This document shows, piece by piece, positions 36,750 to 47,755 of a stretch of DNA of 64,000 bases (positions are counted from its first letter, which is position 1; every line of letters starts with the position of its first letter). The stretch spans positions 18,057,669 through 18,121,668 of the forward strand of contig NC_087072.1 in assembly GCF_026151205.1 (NCBI RefSeq). The letters are read 5' to 3'. The notes below the pieces were generated by a model. It ran no database searches and was not told the DNA's origin. It worked only from the letters and a program-made list of their open reading frames with translations. The position numbers and the translations under genes were made by a program. Source of the stretch: Bolinopsis microptera. Lineage: Eukaryota > Ctenophora > Tentaculata > Lobata > Bolinopsidae.

Positions 36750-37238
36750 TTTAATTCATATTAACATTATATATTGTAAATTTTCAAACTTAAAAAGCAT
36801 TAAACTTGAAAAGCATTAAAGGTTAGACTATGTAGCAGTGTGCAGTCTAGAACTGTGTAATTTGTTGCCAAATCGTCAGTCAGAGAATTGTTTTTAACAC
36901 ATTGCCGAATCATGGTTTTGCCTATTTGCAAAATTCAGAAGATTTTATTATAATCCTAGTTTTGGTTAAGGTAATTTTATAGTGATTTACGTGGGCAAAC
37001 AATTTTAGCTAGGCACACTTGGGACACAAAATTGAAATTTCTTGGCAAATTTTTCAACATAAAATGACAATGCAATGGTGAAAATCTACAGAATTATCTA
37101 AAATTTGAATGAAAACCATGCAATCTTTTTGATATTATTTGGTAATTCACAAAAATTTCCAACCTAAAATTGAAGGCAATAATTATTAATTAATCTAAAT
37201 TTTTGTATCTAAATATTGTTCTGTTCAGTAGGAAGCAT
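36750..37238. other. AT-rich stretch, no gene seen
   Basis: Stops in all frames and no recognisable domain. Short direct repeat AAAAGCATTAAA at 36795-36820. Confidence 0.45.
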
Positions 37239-37240
37239 CG

Positions 37241-37763
37241 CAGCTCTCAACCGACAAAGTGAAACACAGCAAATGACTGGTGAAAACTAAATGAAATAAT
37301 CGATGTTTCGGCACTCATTGGCTTTTTACTAAGATAAGCATCTTTACTAAGATTACTGATTATAAATTACAAGGGTCTTGTAAGGCGAGCCCAATTATTG
37401 GAACTAAGAAAAGTAAGTAAGGTGGACCCCAAATTGGCTAAACATACACAGTAGTTTAAAATTATATGCTGCTCTAAAAATATTATATGCTGCTCTAAAA
37501 ATATTACATCCAAACAAGAGATTAAAATATTAAGTTCCAACAGACTTATGCGCCAACCTTAATCAGTATATCCATTTCCGTGCATGTTTAGCCAAGTTAC
37601 GGTCCAGTGTCCACCTTACTTACTTGTCTTAGTTCCTATAATTGGGCTCGCTTACTTAAATACCTATTATCTTAGTGAAATGCCAATGAGTACCGAAACG
37701 TCGATTATTTCATTTAGTTTTCACCAGTCATTTGCCTTGTTTCACTTTGTCTGCCGAGAGCCG
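37241..37763. mobile_element. long inverted-repeat element, copy B
   Basis: About 523 bp. The left end CAGCTCTCAACCGACAAAGT matches the inverse of the right end (ACTTTGTCTGCCGAGAGCCG); pairing continues through GCAAATGACTGGTGAAAACT / AGTTTTCACCAGTCATTTGC and into TAAGTAAGGTGGACCC-like internal sequence. The element can fold almost completely on itself. A 5-10 bp stretch is locally duplicated (TATGCTGCTCTAAAAATATTA twice, about 37466-37506). Same family as 34074-34510. Its right end abuts the 3' end of a LINE at 37764. Confidence 0.78.
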
Positions 37764-37769
37764 TGATAT

Positions 37770-38395
37770 AATAATAATAATAAATACAACTTTTATAAAC
37801 CGCCTTATAGCTAAATCATATAACTCGATATAATTTAATCCTGGAGATAAACTCCAGTGCTTTCTAAAGCGGCTCTTACATTAACTGAGCTTAGTTTAAT
37901 TGAAAATTAGACATGACAAGTTCATTTTACCTATGTAAATGCAAAATCAATCAAATGCTAGAGAAAAGAAGTATGTTTTAAGTTTGGTCTTGAAAGATGT
38001 AACTGACTCAGCTGATCTTATGTCGTATGGCAGGGAATTAAATACTTTAACTGCACAGTGACTAAAAGCTTTCTCTGTGTTTACATAGTTAGGAGAGGGC
38101 GGAAAACTAAGGTAAAAATAATCATTATCAAGACGTACATTTTTAAAACTTTGCTGCCTAGGAGATATCAACTCTTTTAAGTAAGGAGGAGCTATATTAT
38201 TTAAACACTTGTAGGCAAGTAGGGCAATCTTAAAATCTATTCTAAATCTAACTGGTAGAAAATGAACTTTCTTAAGTAGTGGAGTAGTGTGTGCCTTTCT
38301 TCCTCTCCCGAAAATAAATCTTACAGCAGAATTTTGCACCTTCTGTAAACGACTTAAATCATAAGAGCTCAGTCCAAAATAGTGAGCTCAGTCCA
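37770..38395 (-). pseudogene. LINE ORF2 C-terminus with CR1/L2-like 3' tail
   Basis: The minus-strand frame from about 38390 to 37947 reads FGLSSYDLSRLQKVQNSAVR, then PLLKKVHFLPVRFRIDFKIA, LAYKCLNNIAPPYLKELI and CAVKVFNSLPYDIR, the usual C-terminal region of CR1/L2/jockey-type ORF2. The 3' end is a TAAGGCGG...TATAAA-like tail followed by ATT repeats (37772-37784), as in CR1/L2 families. It is 5'-truncated: the reverse transcriptase core is absent. A 19-bp duplication (GAGCTCAGTCCAAAATAGT, 38367-38403) marks its upstream edge. Confidence 0.8.
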
Positions 38396-38399
38396 AAAT

Positions 38400-39040
38400 A
38401 GTGATGCTCCCTACTGAATACGATTATAAGTAATCACGCTCAGCTTTACAAGATCTATGGATCTAAATATATCAAATCCGTCAAATACACAAGAAAAATA
38501 CACAATAAAATACACAATCAGTCATTTTAAACAAATCCCACTGCTTAAAACCGAAAAAACTTTAATTAACATAATATACTTATCATTTAAATTATGTAAA
38601 ATGTAAAAGAAGATACTGAGCTTGGAGGTCACTAAAACACAGATAACAAGCACAAAAGAGCTCATGGGCAAGCATACAGTGGTTTCTAAAATAATTATCT
38701 TGAACCATGATTTTTTATGCCGTGAAAAGTCATCGAATTCTAACATCTATATACCGCATATTATGGTCAAAAATATTATGGTCAAAATCACCAAAACAAT
38801 AAAAAACAGCCAAAACTAAGAATACAAAGGTAAGGTACACATTAATGATCGCAAAATAAACATCATAGAGTATTCGTCACATCAAATACTTTCTGTTGTG
38901 TAGAAGAAAACAGCTTAGAGGATGATTGAAGGTGTTCCAAATGTTAGGAGCTTTGTTGGAACCTTAAAATAGTTTATTTAAGGTTAAATAGTTTCATTTA
39001 AGGTTTAACATATCACAGCCGAGCCTTTTTGTTTTCAGAA
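38400..39040. other. AT-rich 3' flank of F-box copy 1
   Basis: No gene seen. Part of it (for example GGTCACTAAAACACAGATAA at 38626) resembles 50069-50110 next to F-box copy 2, so the duplicated segment extends past the coding part. Confidence 0.5.
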
Positions 39041-39043
39041 GTA

Positions 39044-40326
39044 CTATAATCGTTTGTAAGGTATTTCTTGAACCTTATTAAAGCCAAGGTAAGATTCATC
39101 ATACGAATAGTAAACATAAAGGCTGTTCTTATTCGTGATAACAACTAATACTTCCTGACGGAAATACTCTTGACTAACAGCAGTAAGATTGGAATACTGC
39201 AACAGAGTGATTTTTCCTTTAAACGCAGCAATGAAGCTGTTTTCATTCTCATCAACTCCAAAGGTTCTTTCAGGAAACATAGACTTTAGAGTTTGAACCA
39301 GACCATTGTCGACATGATAACAACTTTTAAACTTAGTTCCATCTTTGGGCCGAGAATGTTCTTTTACTTGAAATCGGTTCAAAACGTCCTTGACATTAAA
39401 TTCATTAGGTTGGTTTGCGATAAATTCGAGGACATTCAAATAATCAACAGGGCAATTTGTGTCAATATCAATCGAAACTGCTCCACACCTCACAATCTTA
39501 TCACCTGACACCTTTTCAAGTAAAACATGTCCTGAGCGATATTTCAAAAGCAGTATTTGAGTTCCATGACCTCCGTAACCCCCAGTAAAGAACCCAGGCT
39601 CAACAAGTTCATTATCACAGGATGCGAGAGGCACATTTATCTTACTAAATGTAATGCCACCATTGTTAAAACTATCGAATATGGCGTTTGTTATGTCAAA
39701 ACTATCTGAACGCACTGCTTCCCTAAAATCTGTTATCATTTGTGCTTTATCATGATCCTCCCCTGAATCACCTTTCAAACAGCAAATTTTGATTTCCTTT
39801 GCAAATTCAATGTTACGTTCAATTGTAAGATAATGCTCCGTTTTTGAGTATAAAGTACATCTGATTCTGTCTTCAGTAAAGTAATTGTGATTTCCATATA
39901 ACATATCACTATCATTCTCGCTTATGTTATTTCAAACATGGGCACAAGATTCATCTCCAATTCTACACCTAGAACATCATAGCCAACAACCTGACATGGA
40001 GACATTAGCACTTTGACAAAGAGCATTCCACCATATGCAGAGATGTTTCTTTTCCATGAGCCAATTAGCCAGCCCCACTTGTCTATAACATTGATGTACA
40101 GTGACTTCAAGGACTTCCAGCTCATAGAACTAAGAGATTCCAGCGTAAAGTCATAAAATGAAGGTTCAGATATTTTATACTGTTTCATGATATTAAACCA
40201 TGTTGTATGACAGTCACATAGCTCGTTGAGTTGGCGGTTAACTGTGGATAGTTTGAGAATATCTTTGCCATCTAAGAAAAGTATGATCTTTGAAACAAGT
40301 TCATTTGGAAGATTATGAAATTCCAT
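39044..40326 (-). pseudogene. FBXO31-like F-box gene, copy 1, one frameshift
   Basis: Two abutting minus-strand frames make one protein: 40326-39922 (F-box at about residues 3-45, LPNELVSKIILFLDGKDILK, then WGWLIGSWKRNISAYGGMLF) and, in another frame, 39904-39044. The second part has EPGFFTGGYGGHGTQILLLK and PERTFGV, matching the FBXO31 order 'PGLFKGTYGSHG...SPERTPGV'. In FBXO31 this region forms the substrate-binding barrel of an SCF ubiquitin ligase. The first frame ends MFEIT-stop; a one-base shift in the 17-base gap between frames would restore continuity into NISENDSDMLYGN. No intron of normal size fits. So either a young pseudogene or a sequencing/consensus error in an otherwise complete ~430-residue gene. 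Intronless, unlike vertebrate FBXO31. Shorter than human FBXO31, lacking its N-terminal extension and the acidic insert. Confidence 0.75.
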
Positions 40327-40473
40327 TCATCAAGATGTTGAAGTTTTTTAGCTCAGTAAACGGTATGATCGTTATTCCATTCCTAGATTCTGTAATAGAT
40401 GTAATATTATAGTATATTACATCATCAGTTTTAAACTAATTACAACACTACAAATCTATTACATTTATTGAGT

Positions 40474-41047
40474 ATTATAAATCAAGAGGCTTGCATATAA
40501 TGAACATATTGACATGGGTGCAGAGTTGAGTCTGTACGGAACCTAGTAGTGTCAGTTCCTTGTTTAACTTACCGTACAGCAAGGACATCCACTACTTTAG
40601 CCCGGCGAGGCACATAGCTCACTCTACAACTCCGTGTCAAATGTTTCATATATACTAACCAAGTTCACAAGATATATCCTTGTGTCTGAGAAGCGCTCGT
40701 TAGAACTGCTTCCTTTCCCTTCAGTATCCCACAGTCTCTCGAGTTTCGTAACTGCCAGAGAGCTCTCTTAAACAATTACTAGACCCGGTGATTATAAATC
40801 AAGAGGCTTGCATATAATGAACATATTGACATGGGTGCAGAGTTGAGTCTGTACGGAACCTAGTAGTTTCATTTCCTTGTTTAACTTGCCGTACAGCAAG
40901 GACATCCACTACTTTAGCTCGGCGAGGCACATAGCTCACTCTACAACTCCGTGTCAAATGTTTCATATATACTAGCCAAGTTCACAAGATATATCCTTGT
41001 GTTTGAGAAGCGCTCGTTAGAACTGCTTCCTTTCCCTTCAGTATCCC
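40474..41047. repeat. two 257-bp direct repeats, period 317 bp
   Basis: Sequence from ATTATAAATCAAGAGGCTTG to CCCTTCAGTATCCC is present at 40474-40730 and 40791-41047 with only a handful of differences, separated by about 60 bp. Non-coding. It lies upstream of F-box copy 1. Confidence 0.92.
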
Positions 41048-41251
41048 TTATGTAACGCGATGGAAATATTTTAAGCAGGTAATAAATATATGAATGTATT
41101 ATAATATAATAATAATATAGAAAAAATCGAGACTGTCATAAAACTGAGGATAAAGAAAGCCATTCCTGTGCTGACTGAACACAAAATAGCTCTCAGTGGC
41201 ACAGGACAGACTTGTCAGTAAATAGTATATATATATATGTATTTAACAAAT

Positions 41252-42060
41252 TAATACAATATTGTTTTAACTTACCACGCCTTTTTGGAAAATCGATTTT
41301 AACAGTCAGTGCCAGCGGGTAACCAATCTGGCCTTGATTGTGAATCTGAATAATGGCAAACTTTTAAATATTCGATAGCAATTACCCAATAGAGGACCAT
41401 CAAAGATTTTGACTGCAACAATATTGTCTTCGAAAGATCACTACTTGCTGGTCACACACATGTCAACGAAATTCTCCTAGTCTAGTGTTTTCCAAGTCTT
41501 GTTCTGTGAGTGAAGTATGTGTGAGAAAGTCTTTGATAAAATGAATTTATATTTTTGAATTTTTAAGATTTAATTTGATAATGCAGTATAAAGAAATTTG
41601 TAATTAGCACGGTATAGCTAAGGGGGGGGGGGGGGGGGGGGGGTAATGACTACCAATGGAGACTTTTGGGGACTAATGGGGACTAAAAATCGTGGGGACT
41701 AGAGGTCAACTCGTTGACGTAATTCACCATTTGTCCCCATAAGTCCCCAGAATTTTTGACAGTTATTTATGGTTTTCAAGTTAGTTTAATAACGATACGA
41801 TCGAGATGTTTTGTCCAAGATAAGAGTAGGATAAATCTGACTTAAAAGTAAAATGATAAGCCCGGTTGTAATGTGTTCTACCACTGTACAAGTCAGTTCA
41901 GATTGAGGTAAATTGAAGTTTAGCTCTCGTGAAGGTAGAAGTAGCCGACTCGCTGAACTCTTGAATCTTTTGACCGATCAGCATGGACATTATCGGGGAA
42001 AATGATGATCGATTAGAATCTTACAGTTACTCCTCCTTAGAATCTTGCAGTTACTCCTCC
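41252..42060. repeat. spacer segment S1 of a triplicated unit, with a 22-base poly-G
   Basis: Begins TAATACAATATTGTTTTAAC, carries a run of 22 G at 41622-41643, then TAATGACTACCAATGGAGAC and a small inverted repeat of GGGGAC/GTCCCC motifs (41668-41755). Copies S2 at 43407-44224 and S3 (shortened) at 45404-45833. S1 and S2 differ mainly by single-base insertions/deletions. Confidence 0.9.
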
Positions 42061-43406
42061 CAGAAGGAGGAAGACTGAGGAGAAAGAGGAGGACTGAGGA
42101 GGACTGAGGAGGAGGAGAAGGGCCGAGGAGGACTGAGGAGGAGGAGGACTGAAGAGGAGAGGGAGGACTGAGGAAGAGGAGCAGGATTGGTGAGAAGGAG
42201 GAGGAAAACGAGAAGGAGGAGAAGGAGGAGGACTGAGGACGGGGAGGAGGAGAAGGACTAAGGATGAAGAGGACTGAGGAGGAGGATGAGGACTGATGAG
42301 GAGGAGGAGGACTCAGGAGGAGGAGGAGGACTGAGGACGGGGAGGAGGAGGACGAGGAGGACTAAGGACGAGGAGGACTGAGGAGGAGGACGAGAGCGAA
42401 GATGAGGAGGAGGAGGACTGAGGAGGAGGACTGATAAGAAGGAGAAGGAGGAGGAGGTGGAATGAGGAAGAAGACTGAGGATGAGGAAAAGGAGAAGGAG
42501 GACTGGGGAAGAGGAGGACTTGGGGAGGACTGAGGAGGAGGCCTGGGGTAGGACTGAGGAGGATGATGAGGAGGAAGATGATGAGGAGGAGGACCGAGGA
42601 TGAGGAGAAGGAGGACTGATGAGGAGGAGGACTGGGGGAGGACTGATGCAGATGAGGAGGAGGACTGGGGGAGGACTGAGGAGGACTGAGGATGAGGAAA
42701 AGGAGAAGGAGGACTGGGGAAGAGGAGGACTTGGGGAGGACTGAGGAGGAGGCCTGGGGTAGGACTGAGGAGGATGATGAGGAGGAAGATGATGAGGAGG
42801 AGGACCGAGGATGAGGAGAAGGAGAAGGAGGACTGATGAGGAGGAGGACTGGGGGAGGACTGATGCAGATGAGGAGGAGGACTGGGGGAGGACTGAGGAG
42901 GAGGAGGACTTCGGGTGTAGAAGGAGGAAAAGGAGGAGAAGGAGGAGAAGGAGGAGAAGGAGGAGAAGGAGGAGGAGGAGGAGGAGGAGGAGGAGGAGGA
43001 GGAGGACTGACGAGGAGGAGAAGGACTGAGGAGCAGGAGGAGGATGAGGAGGAGGAGGACTGACGAGTAGGAGGAGGACTGGGGACTGAGGAGGAGGACT
43101 GAGGAGGAAGAGGATGAGGACTGAGGAAGAGGACTAGGGAGGATGAGGAGGAGAGGACTGAGGATGAGGACTAAGGAGGAGGAGGAGGAGGCTGAGGAGG
43201 AGGGGGACTGAGGAGGAGGACTGATGAGGAGGAGAAGGAGGAGGAGGACTGAGGAGGAGGAATGAAGGGATGAGGACGAGTATTAAGGACGAGGATTAGG
43301 AGGATGATAACGAGGACTAAGGAAGAGGACTGATCAGGAGAAAGAAGAGGAGCAGGAAGAGGAGGATAAGGAGGAGATTGAGGAGGAAGAAGAGAAGGAT
43401 GACTAA
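42061..43406. repeat. purine-only GGA/GGACTGA minisatellite block 1
   Basis: About 1.3 kb of GAGGAGGA with interspersed GGACTGA on the plus strand. Longer sub-repeats exist (for example GGAAGAGGAGGACTTGGGGA at about 42506 and 42718). Frames appear open because the repeat lacks stops in some frames, not because it is coding. Confidence 0.92.
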
Positions 43407-44224
43407 TAATACAATATTGTTTTAAACTTACCACGCCTTTTTGGAAAATCGATTTTAACAGTCAGTGCCAGCGGGTAACAATCTGGCCTTGATTGTGAAT
43501 CTGAATAATGGCAAACTTTTAAATATTCGATAGCAATTTACCCAATAGAGGACCATCAAGATTTTGACTGCAACAATATGTCTTCGAAAGATCACTACTT
43601 GCTGGTCACACACATGTCAACGAAATTCTCCTAGTTCTAGTGTTTTCCACAGTCTTGTTCTGTGAGTGAAGTATGTGTGAGAAAGTCTTTGATAAAATGA
43701 ATTTATATTTTTGAATTTTTAAGATTTAATTTGATAATGCAGTATAAAGAAATTTGGAATTAGCACGGTATAGCTAAGGGGGGGGGGGGGGGGGGGGGGG
43801 GAGTAATGACTACCAATGGAGACTTTTGGGGACTAATGGGGACTAAAAATCGTGGGGACTAGAGGTCAACTCGTTGGACGTAATTCACCCATTTGTCCCA
43901 TAATGTCCCCAGAATTTTTGGACAGTTATTTATGGTTTTCAAGTTAGTTTAATAACGATACGATCGAGATGTGCTTTGTCCAAGATAAGAGTAGGATAAA
44001 TCTGACTTTGAAGTAAAATGATATGCCCGGTTGTAATGTGTTCTACCACTGAACAAGTCAGTTCAGATTGAGGAAATTGAAGTTTAGCTCTCGTGAAGGT
44101 AGAAGTAGCGACTCGCTGAACTCTTGAATCTTTTGACCCCATCAGCATGGACATTATCGGGGGAAAATGATGATCGATTAGATCTTACAGTTACTCCCCT
44201 CCTTAGAATCTTGCAGTTACTCCA
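43407..44224. repeat. spacer segment S2 of the triplicated unit, with a 24-base poly-G
   Basis: Second copy of the 41252-42060 segment; G run at 43778-43801. Differences from S1 are mostly one-base indels (ATTTACCCAAT versus ATTACCCAAT, TAACAATC versus TAACCAATC). Confidence 0.92.
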
Positions 44225-45403
44225 CCCAGAAGGAGGAAGACTGAGGAGGAAAGAGGGAGGACTGAGGAGGACTGAGAAGGGGAGAAGGGCCGAGGAAGGC
44301 CTGAGGAGGAGGAGGATGAAGAGGAGAGGGAGGACTGAGGAAGAGGAGCAGGATTGGTGAGAAGGAGGAGGAAAACGAGAAGGAGGAGAAGGAGGAGGAC
44401 TGAGGACGGGGAGGAGGAGGAGAAGGACTAAGGATGAAGAGGACTGAGGAGGAGGATGAGGACTGATGAGGAGGAGGAGGAGGAAGACTCAGGAGGAGGA
44501 CTCAGGAGGTGGGAGGAGGATGAGGAGGACTCAGGAGGAGGACTGAAGAGGAGGAGGAGGAATGATGAGGAGGAGAGGACTCAGGAGGAGGAGGAGGACT
44601 GAGGACGGGGAGGAGGAGGACGAGGAGGACTAAGGACGAGGAGGACTGAGGAGGAGGACGAGAGCGAAGATGAGGAGGAGGAGGACTGAGGAGGAGGACT
44701 GATAAGAAGGAGAAGGAGGAGGAGGTGGAATGAGGAAGAAGACTGAGGATGAGGAAAAGGAGAAGGAGGACTGGGGAAGAGGAGGACTTGGGGAGGACTG
44801 AGGAGGAGGCCTGGGGTAGGACTGAGGAGGATGATGAGGAGGAAGATGATGAGGAGGAGGACCGAGGATGAGGAGAAGGAGAAGGAGGACTGATGAGGAG
44901 GAGGACTGGGGGAGGACTGATGCAGATGAGGAGGAGGACTGGGGGAGGACTGAGGAGGAGGAGGACTTCGGGTGTAGAAGGAGGAAAAGGAGGAGAAGGA
45001 GGAGAAGGAGGAGAAGGAGGAGGAGGAGGAGGAGGAGGAGGATGAGGAGGAGGAGGACTGACGAGTAGGAGGAGGACTGGGGACTGAGGAGGAGGACTGA
45101 TGAGGAAGAGGATGAGGACTGAGGAAGAGGACTAGGGAGGATGAGGAGGAGGAGGACTGAGGATGAGGACTAAGGAGGAGGAGGAGGCTGAGGAGGAGGG
45201 GGACTGAGGAGGAGGACTGATGAGGAGGAGAAGGAGGAGGAGGACTGAGGAGGAGGAATGAAGAGGATGAGGACGAGTATTAAGGACGAGGATTAGGAGG
45301 ATGATAACGAGGACTAAGGAAGAGGACTGATCAGGAGAAAGAAGAGGAGCAGGAAGAGGAGGATAAGGAGGAGATTGAGGAGGAAGAAGAGGAGGATGAC
45401 TAA
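44225..45403. repeat. purine-only GGA/GGACTGA minisatellite block 2
   Basis: Second copy of block 1, shorter overall, sharing its internal sub-repeat order, including the AGGACTTCGGGTGTAGAAGG landmark (42907 and 44962). Non-coding. Confidence 0.92.
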
Positions 45404-45833
45404 TAATACAATATTGTTTTAAACTTACCACGCCTTTTTGGAAAATCGATTTTAACAGTCAGTGCCAGCGGGTAACCAATCTGGCCTTGATTGTGAATCT
45501 GAATAATGGCAAACTTTTAAATATTCGATAGCAATTACCCAATAGAGGACCATCAAAGATTTTGACTGCAACAATATTGTCTTCGAAAGATCACTACTTG
45601 CTGGTCACACACATGTCAACGAAATTCTCCTAGTCTAGTGTTTTCCAAGTCTTGTTCTGTGAGTAAAGTATGTGTGAGAAAGTCTTTGATAAAATGAATT
45701 TATATTTTTGAATTTTTAAGATTTAATTTGATAATGCAGTATAAAGAAATTTGTAATTAGCACGGTATATCTAAGGGGGGGGGGGGGGGGGGGGGGGGGG
45801 GAGTAATGACTACCAATGGAGACTTTTGGGGAC
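45404..45833. repeat. spacer segment S3, truncated, with a 27-base poly-G
   Basis: Third copy; G run at 45775-45801. It follows S1 up to ACTTTTGGGGACT and then jumps directly into the purine repeat (GAGGAAGAGGACTAGGGAGG), so about 400 bp present in S1/S2 are missing. The shared GGGGACT/GGACTGAGG sequence at the joint suggests a microhomology-mediated deletion. Confidence 0.9.
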
Positions 45834-46862
45834 TGAGGAAGAGGACTAGGGAGGATGAGGAGGAGGAGGACTGAGGATGAGGACTAAGGAGGAGGAGGAG
45901 GAGGCTGAGGAGGAGGAGGACTGATGAGGAGGAGAAGGAGGAGGAGGACTGAGGAGGAGGAATGAAGAGGATGAGGACGAGTATTAAGGACGAGGATTAG
46001 GAGGATGATAACGAGGACTAAGGAAGAGGACTGATCAGGAAAAAGAAGAGGAGAAGGAAGAGGAGGATAAGGAGGAGATTGAGGAGGAAGAAGAGGAGGA
46101 TGACTCAGGAGGAGGACTAAGGAGGGGAGAGGAGGATGAGGAGGAGAACTCAGGAGGATGACTGAAGAGGAGGGAGGACTGAAGAGGAGGAGGAGGAGGA
46201 CTCAGGTGGAGGAAAGAGGACTAAGGACGAGGACGAGCATGACTAGTGGAGGACTGAGGAGGAGGAATGATTAGGAGGAGAAGAAAGAGGAGAAGGAGGA
46301 AGAGGATGAGGAGGATGAGGAGAAACAAGGAGAATGAGGAGGAGGACTGGGGAGGACTAAGGAGGACGATAAGGAGGAGGAGGGCTAAGGACGAGGATGA
46401 GGACGAGGGCCGATTATGAGGAGGACAGAGGATAAGGACTGATGAGGAGGAGGAGGAGAAGGAGGAGGAGGACTGGGGAGGATGACTCAGGAGGAGGATG
46501 AGGAGGACTCAGGAGGAGGACGACTATGGGGAGGACTGAGGAGAACTGATGGGGAGGAGAAGGAGGAGGAGGAGAAGGACTGGGAGTAGGACCGAGGAGG
46601 AGGGGACTGAGGAGAAGGACGAGGAGGAGGACGAGGAGCCAGGAGAAGGAGGAGGAGGATGATAAATGAGGATGAGGAGGAGGAGGAGAAGGACTGGGAG
46701 TAGGACTGAGGAGGAGGGGACTGAGGAGGACTGAGGAGAAGGACGAGGAGGAGGACGAAGAGCCAGGAAGAGGACTGAAGAGGACTCAGGAGGAGAAGGA
46801 CTCAGGAGGAGGAGATGGAAGAGGACTGATGAGAAGGAGGAGGAAGACTAGGGAGTAGGAGG
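45834..46862. repeat. purine-only GGA minisatellite block 3
   Basis: About 1 kb of GGAGGA-type repeat with its own sub-repeats (AGGACTGGGAGTAGGAC near 46565 and 46689). Ends abruptly at ACATCGAAATG, followed by three TTTTTGTC(C)G units and a 17-base poly-G at 47023-47039. Confidence 0.9.
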
Positions 46863-47080
46863 ACATCGAAATGTTTTGTCTGTTTTTGTCCGTTTTTGTC
46901 CGCCCTACTTTTTGTCGTTTTGAAAATAAAGGGTACCGAACGGACACAAAACATGATCCCCCAGCCAAGCATGTGTTACAATACAAATGTAATTGACTAT
47001 ACATTTAAGGTGCAGTGTACTAGGGGGGGGGGGGGGGGGAGCCAAGTGGATATTTGTTAATTTTGTTAAGTAGAGGTAAT

Positions 47081-47190
47081 TCCATCTTCTAGATGTTGAA
47101 GTTTTTTTTTTTTTTTTTTTAGCTCAGTAAACGGTATGATCGTTATTACATCCTAGATTCTGTAATATTAATATTATAGTACCTTTATCA
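47081..47190 (-). pseudogene. relic of the F-box gene upstream flank (third copy)
   Basis: TAGATGTTGAAG, a 19-T run, then AGCTCAGTAAACGGTATGAT and CCTAGATTCTGTAATA match 40325-40415, immediately 5' of F-box copy 1. No coding part remains. The oligo-T is far longer than in the copy at 40 kb (6 T). Confidence 0.65.
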
Positions 47191-47199
47191 GGTGATCTA

Positions 47200-47755
47200 C
47201 CATCTCAGCATGTGAGCTTGTTATCTATTTGGAGGAGAATGGGTAAGTTATGGATGGTGATAATGATTCTTGTAATATGTTGCTTCAAAAGCTGCACATG
47301 TACATGGTCAATTTGAACATTTTGCAGTAGAGAAGAACTTTCTACAACCTTCAGAAAAATTGACTGATTGCAAACTCTAGAGAATAGGAAAAATAATGGA
47401 CATCTCCATGATATACACCTGTATGGTATGGATAGTTTGTGTCGGAATCTGCTCTTATTATTCTGTCTTGCAATTGGAGTCTCCCACAAAAGTGACAATA
47501 ACGACGCTCCAGAAAGCCATTTCTGTGTTAAAAGACAATTAATAGTAACTTTCAGCATCCACAGGATAGACATGTCTGCCAAAAGTATCAATGTACAAGA
47601 GGAAATTTGGGACGTGATTTCCTTTAAATGAGAAATTGCATTGAACTGTAAGTGCCAACAGGTTTCAGTTGCCAATCTGGCCCTAATTTGTGAATGAAAA
47701 ATCATGGCCAACTATTTGACATTTGTTGAAAAAAAACCCACCCCCTCTCACAAAT
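47200..47755. other. no gene; degenerate piece of the triplicated spacer
   Basis: The stretch near 47638-47725 (CAGTTGCCAATCTGGCCCTA, then TCATGGCCAACTATTTGAC) resembles the start of S1 (GGGTAACCAATCTGGCCTTG...AATGGCAAAC). A long minus-strand frame here has no recognisable domain. Confidence 0.45.

Noticed and set aside
42811-43063. Open frames rich in Arg, Glu and Gly in the purine repeat (also 44868-45068 and minus-strand Pro/Ser frames at 43171-43434 and 45132-45431)
   Set aside because: They exist only because GGA/GAG repeats rarely form stops; no domain, and copies change length with the repeat.
47205-47711. 168-residue minus-strand frame
   Set aside because: No recognisable domain, and part of it matches the non-coding triplicated spacer.
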